Assembly: GCA_964036295.1 (NCBI GenBank)
Contig: OZ038470.1
Coordinates: 1,539,501 to 1,603,500, forward strand
DNA: 64,000 nt
Origin: Plumapathes pennacea
Lineage: Eukaryota > Cnidaria > Anthozoa > Antipatharia > Myriopathidae
Direction: 5' to 3'
Each line of letters opens with the position of its first letter. The first letter of the stretch is position 1. The notes under the pieces were generated by a model, which was not told where the DNA came from, made no database searches, and was given only the letters and a program-made list of their open reading frames with translations. Below are positions 22,204-32,400 of this stretch, piece by piece. The translations under genes and the position numbers were made by a program.

Positions 22204-22614
22204 TGACACCACACGGTGCCATCTCAGATTACATACTCTAAGTTAGCGAGGAATAAAATGAACTTTATTCCCTACTCAGGTCTCCTGTGGTCTGCCCGCT
22301 TATCGTTACATGGTGGCAGCGGTGGGACGGCAACGTCATTACAGAATGGCTTCAGGACCGCTGCACTTGCCGCTGTAACAGGCTTTTTTGTCCCCCCTGG
22401 CCACGATGTCCCCCCGGACATTTTGGCCCGGGCTGAAATGTCCGGCCGGACATTGTGGCCCAGGCAAAAATGTCCCTCTCCGGTCTTAAATTTCCTCCTC
22501 TCCAAATTTATCAAATTTCCATATTTACTTTACTGCACTGCACTTTTTCTCTATTTGCACTGCACTTCCGCAATACTGCACTTATATAAATCTAGTTTTT
22601 CATCCTTGTAACGA
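22204..22614 (+). mobile_element. LTR-retroelement relic with primer-binding site
   Basis: Position 22204 begins TGACACC and 22310 ends TTACA. Directly after it, 22311-22327 reads TGGTGGCAGCGGTGGGA, the complement of a tRNA 3' end (...CACCGCTGCCACCA, Leu-type), as expected for a retroelement primer site. AATAAA occurs within the putative LTR. The internal part to 22614 is the same fragment seen at 16600-16885. No protein frames remain. It separates units B and C. Confidence 0.6.
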
Positions 22615-22786
22615 CTGGCCAACCTGAACACATTGACCCTTTCAGTGTAAATGCTTTGCATGCCCAGTGACTGATGGCGGCCATTTCCTTATCCTGCAAA
22701 AATCACGGGCATGTTTTTCTACGCGAAATTAATCAGCAAAAATAAATAAATAAAAAAACTTCCATAATGTATTCCTTTGTTCACAG

Positions 22787-23033
22787 GTCGCAAGCTTCTC
22801 GTTATCACAATTTCCGAGATGCAGCCCCACTCTTAGAAAGGAAATTCAACAAATATGACAGAAACCTGGGTATGGGCAAAGAGAACGATGACTATTGGAA
22901 TATCAAGCCCTTTTACCACAATGACTTTGGCACAGCACAAGAAGTGAACTTAGCACGAGATCAGAAAGCTATCGGACCAAACCACCGTCACGATTGTTCC
23001 TTCACGGTGAGTGTTAACTTGTATTATTTGTAG
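22787..23033 (+). pseudogene. Duplicated last exon of NEK2 (unit C)
   Basis: Nearly identical to the unit B copy: acceptor TTTGTTCACAG kept, open frame [11 protein letters not shown]..., KEN box intact (GKENDDYW), the same fused tail (DQKAIGPNHRHDCSFT) and stop at 23031-23033. No upstream kinase exons are nearby. It is either a relic or a potential alternative NEK2 3' exon about 13 kb downstream of the seventh coding exon. Confidence 0.8.
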
Positions 23034-24805
23034 CTCCTTCCACCATTGTATCGGCAATAAACACGAACAGCTCGGTCCAGGCCTGTTCAACTTGTGTAGT
23101 GAAGTGGTTACTCAGCATGTCCCTGAAGGTCGACATCAAAGCGTCTCCAACAACCTGAAACACCAACCGACCATTCTACAGTAAAACAGGACAGTCAAAG
23201 TTTTCTGTATAATTCCCAGGCTATGACAGGTTCTAGCTTCCAGGCTCTCAAAATCTGTACGAGGCGCGGGCAAAAGCTAAGAGTCTGGAAACTATATCGC
23301 GAGGCAGACGGGAAGTCTGACACGCGCATGATTTACCAGTCTCAAACTTGGGAGTCTGGTAATCTTGTTACACGATCCTTGCTTGTTGCAGCGCGACGAA
23401 TCAAGTTGCAGAAGCTACATGACTTTCCCCGCACTGCTGATTGGTTTCTTCTCATGAAAACGTAACCAAAATTACTTTGGCTTTTGATTGGTTGAAAGTG
23501 TTTATTACAACCTCTATGATTGGCAGTGTATTTACTATTGTGTTGGTTTTCCACAGTCCTGGCCGAAAACGGCTCTAAGCAGAAACATCTTCAGTGAGAT
23601 GTTTATTACACTGACTTGTTGGCGCATGTCACACCGTCAGAAGAAAGGGCAGAAACTTGAAAGGCAACCTCATTTCTTTGCATTTTTCAAATACGTCGAG
23701 TACCAGGTTTATTTAAAATTACAAACACATTACAATAACCCGGCATTTGACCCAGTACTATACAGAAAAATTACTTACAGCAAAGAGCTTCTTCTTCATC
23801 AAACATGGGGCGTGCCTACGGCCAAGATCTCTCAGATAAGCTACGAAGACTTCGGCGTCGTCTAGAGAAGACACGGCGTTTTGTATGGCGCCTATAACTC
23901 GGCGTGAGTGAAAATGAAACTCCCGTGAATTCACGAGTTCGTTCAACGGCACGTCGCTCAAACTGGGGAACTTGCTCTGAGCATTTGGGTAGTCCGTGAA
24001 CAACCTAAAGTTTGGAACATTACTTGCTGTTTACTGTGTGTGAATTGCAGGATGTGTCACGACACAGCCAGCTTGTCATTGACGCAATTTGTAGGACGTA
24101 CTTGTGCTGGTATCAGCAATTGCATCAATAGAGGTAATAACCAATACGGTTAGTGTTTGAGGTATTGTGTGCGAGTAATGGTATTTTTAGTGCTAGTTAG
24201 CCTTGGGGTTAGTAGTGCGTGTGGTTCAGGGGTTGGTGTTGGAGTAAAATTGGTTGTGGTACTTAGTTGTGTTGGTGTAAGTACCGTATTGATATGGCAA
24301 TTCTGCTGATATTGGTTTTAGTAAGTACTTGTGGTAGTTCTAGTAGATGTTGATTGTTGGTGCATATTGGTGGTAGTTCTAGAGGTATTGTTGTTGTAGT
24401 TCTAGTGGTGATTATGTTGGTGAGGATATACGTACTGTTGGTCTAGTATTAGTATTGGTGTTGGTGAAGAAACGTATTGCTGGTATAGCTCTAGTGGTAT
24501 TACTACTGGTGTTGTTGGAGGTGCTTTATTGCGGATGTTGGCCTGTTAATACCACCAACCATTGCTTTTAGTTTTGATTAAGCTCCGTGGTGAATTGCCA
24601 ACGTGATATCTGGAAAGAAAATATTGACTGACACTTGCCTTATAAACATGGTACGCCCTGCAGTGTTTTTTGCTGGTTCCACAAGCTTCCATGATTTGCG
24701 AATGGCTTCCTTCTTTTCTTGGTCCAGGGGAATTCGACAGGCGCTTGTACGTTTGATTGGCGTAAACAGAACTGTTCCATTGGCTAACGATGAACTGCAG
24801 CCCAT
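23014..24805 (-). CDS. Globin C, N-terminally acylated type
   Basis: Exons 24805-24639, 24004-23779 and 23154-23014 (stop TAA) give 177 residues starting MGCSSS. Relative to globin B there are only a few changes, all in exon 1 (for example LFTP for LPTP, ACRIP for AFQIP, Arg for Lys at the B12 codon). The B12 codon is AG|G split by the intron, exactly as in vertebrate haemoglobins. The donor is GC (AG|GCAAGTG). His E7 and His F8 are present. Exons 2 and 3 encode the same protein as in B, so the duplication is recent or gene conversion has occurred. Confidence 0.87.
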
Positions 24806-24855
24806 GATATGAAGGACTCGCCTTTACTGGAGTAGCAAACAGAGTTGTAAGGTAA

Positions 24856-24863
24856 TGACGTCA
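24856..24863. promoter_or_regulatory. CRE-like TGACGTCA upstream of globin C
   Basis: Perfect CREB/ATF palindrome 51 bp upstream of the globin C start codon, as in units A and B. Confidence 0.6.
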
Positions 24864-25654
24864 CAAACTGGAATTATGTGATATTTTTGTAAACGATATT
24901 TTGTTGCCTTTGGCCTCGTGAGAGTTTCTTTTCTACACGAAATACAAATTGACCGTGAATACGTGCACGAATTAAGTGAACATTTATCAGTTTTTGTTAT
25001 CGCAAAAATATTGAGTTTGGACGGAAAGGACAAAAAGAGCACCTGGCAACATTTGGTACAAAAGGTTAGAATTTGATCGAAGAACATAATTACTGCGATA
25101 GATCGTTAAATATGGAAATGAGGATCTCTCCAAGCCGACCGGACTATGGGCAGTTTCTTTTCCATTTTAGACTCGTACACGCAATGCTCGAAAACATTGA
25201 ATATTGTATACCAAATTTTGCGAATTACACCCAGGCGCGATTCTGTTGCAATTAAATAAGCGTAGGAAGTCCATGACTTAGCCGAATTTCGATTTTTAAT
25301 GACAACATGACAACATTAGCACCCCGTTGTGCGTCATGTTGTTTCGCACGCTGCTTCAGTTTCCACGTGTTTATAACATTTTGGCTTTCTACAAACATAG
25401 AAAAATGTATCATTCATTTAAGCTCTAACACTCTTTTTTCTCTTTACGTACAATAAACAATTTAATCAGTGAAACGTGAAAAAGGGTGATATGGATAAAT
25501 ATTTAAATCAAAAACAAAATTGTATAAAGCCTAAAGTGTTGCCGTGTCCGAGGTTTGCGATCAGACTGAAATGAAAAATGGTACAGGCTTGAAGGAATTG
25601 GCTGACGTATTTTCCTTGGGGATTCAACTCTCAGACCCTGCTATTTGCAAGTTA

Positions 25655-25835
25655 GGCTCCGGTCGCACTCGTAACTTTAACGACATTAATATCGACATTT
25701 GCATCATTTGAAGTGCAAACAGCGCTTGTCACCAGAAATATATGTTAGCAAGTTGCTACCAAACAATAAAGAAACCGTCGTATTGCTCTCGATGCTGAGT
25801 TATTATCGACTAAACTTTCTAGTGCGACCCGGCCC
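25655..25835. mobile_element. Harbinger-type MITE in unit C with filled/empty-site proof
   Basis: Ends GGCTCCGGTCGCACT and AGTGCGACCCGGCCC are imperfect inverted repeats. The element is flanked by TTA (25652-25654) and TTA (25836-25838). Units A and B have the uninterrupted site GCAAGTTACTGG at the equivalent place, so the insertion and its 3-bp TTA duplication are visible directly. A TTA/TAA target is typical of PIF/Harbinger elements. Confidence 0.88.
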
Positions 25836-25910
25836 TTACTGGTAAAAACAGGCGAAATTATGAACATACCTTGTCGTTTGTAGCAAAGTCTCTTCAGCTA
25901 TATCTTTCTC

Positions 25911-27297
25911 AATCAAGCTTTAGTGAAACATAAATTTGAAATTGCTAGGACTTTGTTCGACCGGCGAGACTCGGAAACAAAGGGACGTTCACCCTTTTTT
26001 TTAATGAGATTTTTGGCAAATGGCGGTTAGCTTTTTGTTCCTCTCTCCCACACACCGCGCTTTTGGATCACAATAAAAATGTCAAAATGATAATCATAAA
26101 AATTAGAGGAGTCTTTATTCACTCAAAGAGCATACTTTAAAATATTAACGCCTTATATATTTAAAACTTTTTGATGCTCATTTGTAGATTTTGCTTTTGT
26201 CACCTACCAGTCACATCGTGACGCAAATGAACCTTCCTTGCCTCATAATAACGGGTCCATAGGCAGAAATGCATGCTGTGCTTAATGGCGGAAATGATCA
26301 CAAGTGCCTTCTCAACTAAACACCTGTCAAATGCGATAGAAATAACTGTCGATTGCAAGAAAACGTGGTCGAATGGTTGAAAAGAGATGATCGTGGCAAA
26401 GAGTCACAAATTAACATGACTATGGCCTTATATCTTTGACTTTTTGAAGCCGGAGTCGAGATTGTTCAAAATTCGCAGCGGTGGAACTACAGAGTACAAA
26501 TTTCTGCCCTTCACTTCAGCGTGCCGTCTTTAAATTAAATCCTTAATTCATTCTTTGCAACAATAATACATTGCCGTTAGCCACACGACGCATTATTGAC
26601 CCTGATTACAGGCAGGTGCTTTCACAGGCTGAAAGGCCGGGAACAAAACTGTCAGTATTTGATTCTTCAGTTTAGAATTTCTGAGTGGCTCCAGCGGTTT
26701 GTCACGTTGTCTTTCATACAGCTCTTGTGGACAGAAAAAAACTATTTAAAAAAGCAAGATTTCTTCGTAATATAGGTCTAGCCTATTATTCAATTTATGT
26801 CAATATCGGTATATTTCTTTCTCGAATCTTTTGAAAGTAATCTCCACATCCAATTTTCAACAAGATGGTGCGAGAGATCATTGAAGAAAAAATAAATCAT
26901 TGTTCATTCAGCTTTTATCTGAGCAAGTTATCAAATTATCCAGAGAATGTATGCAAATTCTCGGGGAGACACATGCACGAAGTCAAAAAGGCAAAAAAGA
27001 AGGTAAGTTTATCTTTTGGTAGTTCCATCAGTTCTGAAGGCTGTTATTAATGGAGGCCGATGCATCCCCCCCCCCCCCCCCCCTGCTCCTGCTGATATTC
27101 AAAGATAAGTTTGTGAACATCACTCTAAAGTTTCCATGCATCTGAGTCACAGTCAAAACGTGTATCATAAAATAAAGTTTATTCTCACCATTATAAAATA
27201 ATATTATTCAATATTAAATTCTGAACATGAATACCACAAATTCTTTCAATTTATACCCAGAATTGTACATTAGCCAACCAAACCAGTATCAATATTC
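25911..27297. other. Intergenic region between unit C and ABHD18
   Basis: No convincing gene. A 46-codon frame at 26865-27002 starts with ATG and ends at a good donor (AAG|GTAAGT), but no partner exon is seen. A poly(C) run lies at about 27068-27083. AT-rich sequence from 27170 leads into the ABHD18 3' end. Confidence 0.5.
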
Positions 27298-28903
27298 TTA
27301 TAGTCTATTCAGCATCTGTGTGATAGCTTTCCGGAAGGTGTCCTGATGTATCAAAGACCCACTGACATGCCCAGAATCTATGTACTCTACTTGGCAACCA
27401 GGCCAAACATCACAGATATCAGCCACCTTATCTCGTGGCACATAAGCATCATGCTTTGCCACAACAAACTTCACCAAGGAAGGATCAACAGGCATTGGGA
27501 GGTTCTGCAGGTGCGTAACTTTGTCCATCACAAAGTCCATACAATTCACGGCTTGACTTGATGGCAAACCAGATTGCTTTCTGCTGGTTTTTAAAAGGTT
27601 GGGAATATTCTGAAGAACATTTCCCCGTAGTCCGCTCATCACATTTTCCTTGTTTAGGTAGAGAGCTTTGGATAAGTCTGTTTGATCATCTTCTAGTCTA
27701 TGGTAGTAGTTGCATGACTTTGTTGAGTCTGCGGCATCTTTGATTGGGACAGTGGAAAGACCAGTACTGGGATAACTTTGCTGCACGTCTTCGGCATTCT
27801 GAAACATCAGTCCTGCTGATCCACCTGGAGACAGCAAGTCCATGAATTTTCCCCTGTAGCTCTGATCTGACAGTTGTTGATCTAGTTTGCTCCACACACA
27901 TGAATGTTTCATTACACCCTGTGGGCCACAAACAAACAATGAGAAGCAGTAAAAATATGATGATTGTATTATTATGAACATTACAAAGAAACTGAAGCAG
28001 TCTCGCACAATTAGTTCACTCTTATCATGTGACAGGTATAAAGTAATGTTTTTACAGTTGAAGCTCTGGTAAGCACTTGCCACTGCAACTAGCTGACTCA
28101 GTTATCATTTCTCACTAATCCCATACACCTTTTTCCAACTTGAGTGGCTGGGAAAATTTGTAATGTGAGCTTGGGATTGAAATGCCACAACACTATACCT
28201 GTGTAAAGACGCATGAAGCAGTACTCCACGACAAACAAGGAATGACTGCAAGAGGTTTGGGCCATGCTGTGGCTGCCAATGAAGCCATGTGACCCCCCAT
28301 TGAGATCCCACTAACACCTAAAGGACCAAAGCCCTCCCGCTCACACCAGTGAAATAAAACCAAGGACTCCAACATCAAAGACGCTCCCATGATAAACAAA
28401 TCCAACACATGTCTAAGGCTGGATCGAGTCTGCCCTTTGGGTTTCCTTAGACCGTAGAAAGGACTTTCTAAGATAATCGAAGCAATTCCCGACTCTTTTG
28501 CTAGAGGTTTCGCCATCAAGTTTCGTCTTCTCCAAAAGAAGTGGTCTCCGGTACCAGCTAAGTGTAAACATAGCGGCTTGCGATCTTTTCTGTGCCATGC
28601 TTTCGGGACTACGATTTGAAAGTGTGCTTGCTCGCTCTCCCGCGGTAAAAGATCGGGAACCTGCGTTGCCACAGGTGATGTGAACTGTCCCTGCGCGACG
28701 AAATGCGATTCTAGCGACCAGCTTTTCTGCAGCTGGACAGGATGACGACTACAAACCAGCTGAAATGACGATGTCCGATTGCCCAGTAAGTCACGGAGCT
28801 CGAGAAGCCGCTGAAAAGCATTCAAATCACCCCATCCATTCGCAAAAAAGCTGGAAATAATGAAGCGTCGATAGACAACATCGCTTATGCTTTTCGCATG
28901 CAT
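27298..28903 (-). CDS. ABHD18: Alpha/beta-hydrolase domain protein 18
   Basis: Two exons on the minus strand, 28903-28199 and 27918-27298, join in phase 0 to 441 residues (human ABHD18/C4orf29 is 414). The nucleophile elbow GISMGG places the catalytic Ser at residue 201. A likely acid lies in VVAKHDAYVP and the likely catalytic His in YIDSGHVSGSLIHQ near the C-terminus. LHLAGTGDHFFWRRR and LESPFYGLRKPKGQ are characteristic of the DUF2048/ABHD18 family. A hydrophobic stretch near the N-terminus (FIISSFF) may direct it to a membrane. The family is linked to mitochondrial lipid metabolism, but the substrate cannot be read from sequence. It is divergent from the MAP4K gene, with start codons 533 bp apart. 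Confidence 0.93.
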
Positions 28904-29435
28904 GTTACAAACAACGATGCTAAGCCACCGCGCCTCTTAATGTTTACGACTTTGAGCCGATCCATCTTCGGATAAATGACGCATTCCGATTGGGAGTCGA
29001 CACTCCATCGACATCAGGAAATTCTTGTGGAATGTGTCACGGTCGGCACCACAGTAACATCAATCGGGTGAGGTCGCCAAGGGTCTCGGAAAGACTGGAT
29101 GACGTCATTCGGAAAGCCCAATGTTCTCCCAATGCAAGTCAGACAGGGAAGTGAGGTGTCTTATAGTAAAAATGTTGCTATTGGGAATCGAAGAGATTAT
29201 TGCTCTCTGCACTGCTTTTCCAGCGTTCGTGCATCGCGAGAACATCGGGCTTTCCGAGTGACTTTATCCAGTCTCCGGAAATATTGGGTAACCTCACCCG
29301 ATGACAATGTGTCACCAGCGCGTCATCGGCAGCTTCCGCCGAGGATAGCGAATATGGCTGGCTGTGTTGTGTCCTCAAAGAGACTCAATATGATGAACTT
29401 TTGGAGACTTTGAGTAGTTGGGCAATTCAATAGAA
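28904..29435. promoter_or_regulatory. Head-to-head promoter region ABHD18/MAP4K
   Basis: The only space for both promoters. It is dominated by an imperfect inverted repeat of about 260 bp: left arm from ATCGGGTGAGG (about 29066), right arm ending CCTCACCCGAT (about 29303). The arms share GAAAGACTGGAT, TCGGAAAGCCC and ATGTTCTC. A perfect TGACGTCA sits at 29100-29107 in the left arm; the right-arm counterpart is degenerate. No TATA box stands out. Confidence 0.6.
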
Positions 29436-32400
29436 ATGAGCGTGCCTCTAAGAGCGAACATTTCCCGGGGGAACCCGGACAAAGTGTTTGATTTGATCGA
29501 GAAAGTTGGGGGAGGAACTTACGGAGATGTTTTCAAGGTAAGGTCCTGGGTGTTAATTGTGCTTTTCCTTGTCTGTATGTGGGCTTATAATTCTATCTTC
29601 TGCATTTCTCACCTGTAGGCAAGGGTCATTGCCACTGGCAATCTAGCTGCGGTAAAAGTTGTGAAGATTGATCCCGGTAAATACATACATTTCGAAAATT
29701 CAAAGTTTGATAGGGCTAGTTTGATAGTTCATGACTATCTACTTAGTATTGTCTCGCTAGAAAACCGAAACTTTCGTACTGCCTAATTAGGACAAGAACC
29801 TCGATCTTCTCTGGTCTATTAAATTTATCGTATTGGCAAACAGTGCTTTGGTAATAAACACATTTAATAGACACTTTCTGACGTGTCGTACCATTTCAGG
29901 TTATGTGTTTGTACGTCTATAGAAATTCATACTGTTCTCTTTATTCAGGGTCTGAAATTTGTCAACTACATCAAACAATTGTACCAGTACGGTACACGGA
30001 GTACTGTTTCTCTTTGTGGTTTGTTTGGGAATGCACAGCTGATATGCAATGCTCATTAAACTAATTCTTTTGTTTATAATACCGTAGAAGATTTATTTTA
30101 TAGTTCCTGCTTCGATTTTCTAGGCTTTCGGGTTGTCTTCGGGCCTTGTAACTTATCACACGTATATTCAATTTGGTAAATTTTGTGTTTTTGGTTTAAT
30201 GAGCAAGAAACTTCGTGTGTAAATATATGTGTCTAAAAATGATGGTCGTGTTCAAATAGAAAAAGACCAATTCTGACATGTTAATTTTAATTCTTGCACT
30301 ATATTTTAGTGATTCTGATTTTATTATGTACAAAAAACTGGCAGCAAAATGATGGATATTTTCTGGCATGAGGACAATTTTTAATTAAATATTTAATTTT
30401 ATGCAAGCCTTCATAAAACAATGAAATGTATGTTTTGTCAACACTTCCAGGTGACGATTTTGAGTTAATCCAGCAAGAAATTGCTATGATGCAGCAGTGT
30501 GAACACCCCACTATAACACAATACATTGGCAGCTATCTGAGGTGAGTTAGAAACTTGTTTGTAAATTTTTATAGTGCATAGCTTTTGATATTGATGAATT
30601 GTACAAAGATCTGCTGTGCAGTAATCTTTTCTCAGCCTTCTTTAAATTTTTCCTGAGTTTTTTTGTATGAGTCAGTTTGACTCGGAAAGGTTTTGGTCGG
30701 ATTGTTCATTTTCCCGCTCTCAAATTCAAACTTCCATATCAAAGTCTGTTCTGGATGCCATGCAAGCATATTATACTGTATAAATGATTTTATCAGATGA
30801 CCTGTCTGGTCCCTCTCGCTGCATCAGCCTTACAGTCTGATGATAGCAGGGATCAGGACAGTTTGATGTGCACATATGCAGGACCTGAAAAAGCCATCCT
30901 GCAGACCTGCACACGTCAACCTAGCTTGTCAGGCTCTGCTTGAAGATTTACAAAAAAACAAAAAAACAAAAATCTAAAGTCACGAGCAATATATTTAAAA
31001 CCACACATTAAAAGTATGAAGATATTATCAAGATGCAATAATTAAGTCAGATAAGGAGTATATGTAAACAAAAAATATATGTAATAATATAAATATACAG
31101 TAAAACACTATCCAGTCTACATTACTGTCATTACTAACAAGTCTCTGAACTCTAGGGCGAAAGGGTTGACATCTGTGAATGTCATATATCTAAAATATTG
31201 ACAGATAGGTGGGATAAACAGGAAAATATTTGGTTCCTTATCATTTTAATTATTGGTTGTGACTACAATGCACACAAAATCAGATTTCCACTTTAGAGAA
31301 TGTACTTATACCTTAAGCCAATTCCTGTACCTTTCCCTAAACCCTTGGATCTAGAGAAATGTTATTTCCCAGGATTAGGATTATGGTTAAGGGTTTTTTA
31401 GGGTTGGGCTAGGTTTAGGTATCAGACACTACCCAATTTAATCCCCAAAGATGATATATTGTAATGATAACAGGTTGTAATAATTATAATAATAGAGAAT
31501 AGTAATTATCATTCTCTCCACCTTCCCTGAGCAATATGCAGGGTACAGTGTATTATTTTAAAATATTTGACTGTCTGGTTAACATGGGCTTGAGCAAGAG
31601 AGTTTGAAAGAGATTGAAATTAACTTTTATGTTCAGCATGTCCCTTGGCGACCACAAGTTGTGTTTTGGTTGCCCAGTTATATTGTTTGATGTTTTATTG
31701 TGTTGAAAAGTATGTTTTGCAATATTTACGCTGCATCTTTTTAGTCTTTAACTCTGCATTTTCAATTCTCCATACTCAAGCTACAGTTCAATATGTATAC
31801 TGGAATGAGACTTTTGTCTCTGATCAGTCTTGGGTTCATTTTTACTGATTATTTTCTCTTGCTTTGGTTTGCTTTCTCTAAACAGGAGAGATAAACTGTG
31901 GATTGCAATGGAGTACTGTGGAGGAGGTTCTATCCAAGATATTTATTGTGGTAGGCAACACTAGTTTTATTTCAAGTAAATAGAGTTTCTGTCCTCATGT
32001 TTGAATTATCCATGGAGGTGAAGGGTTAACCCTTTCACTCCCAGGATCAAAATGCAGATTCTCTTAACCTTTTAACAAGAAATGTATGAGTGATGTAGTA
32101 AGAATATAAAGATTAATCAGCTATCATGCAAGTAAGGTATCAAAAGCCAAGTTCTCCTTACTGTATGATATATTTCTAGTGAGAAACTGAAGGAGAAAAT
32201 TGAAGTTGATCACTGTGGGGAGTCAAAGAGTCACTTGTGGGAAGGAGATTCAGTAGCCACATGTGAAGTGGCTGTATTTACAGGCTAGTTTAATTAAATG
32301 TTGCTCTATCTTTTTACAGTCACAGGTCCTTGCTCAGAGCCTCAGATTTCCTTTGTTTGTATGGAAACCTTGAAGGTCAGTTTACATGTATTTCATGAAT

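Larger units (their letters stand above)
22613..25910 (+). repeat. Unit C of the NEK2-exon/globin triplication
   Basis: Starts at the same GACTGGCCAACCTGAACACA boundary as unit B and ends near AAGTCTCTTCAGCTATATCT. It is shorter than B because the spacer MITEs and a block upstream of the globin are missing. It contains a NEK2 last-exon copy and globin C. Confidence 0.87.

Noticed and set aside
31370..31430. Telomere-like GGTTAGGG/TAGGGTT motifs
   Set aside because: Only a few degenerate, irregular units (TTAGGGTTGGGCTAGG); insufficient for an interstitial telomere call.
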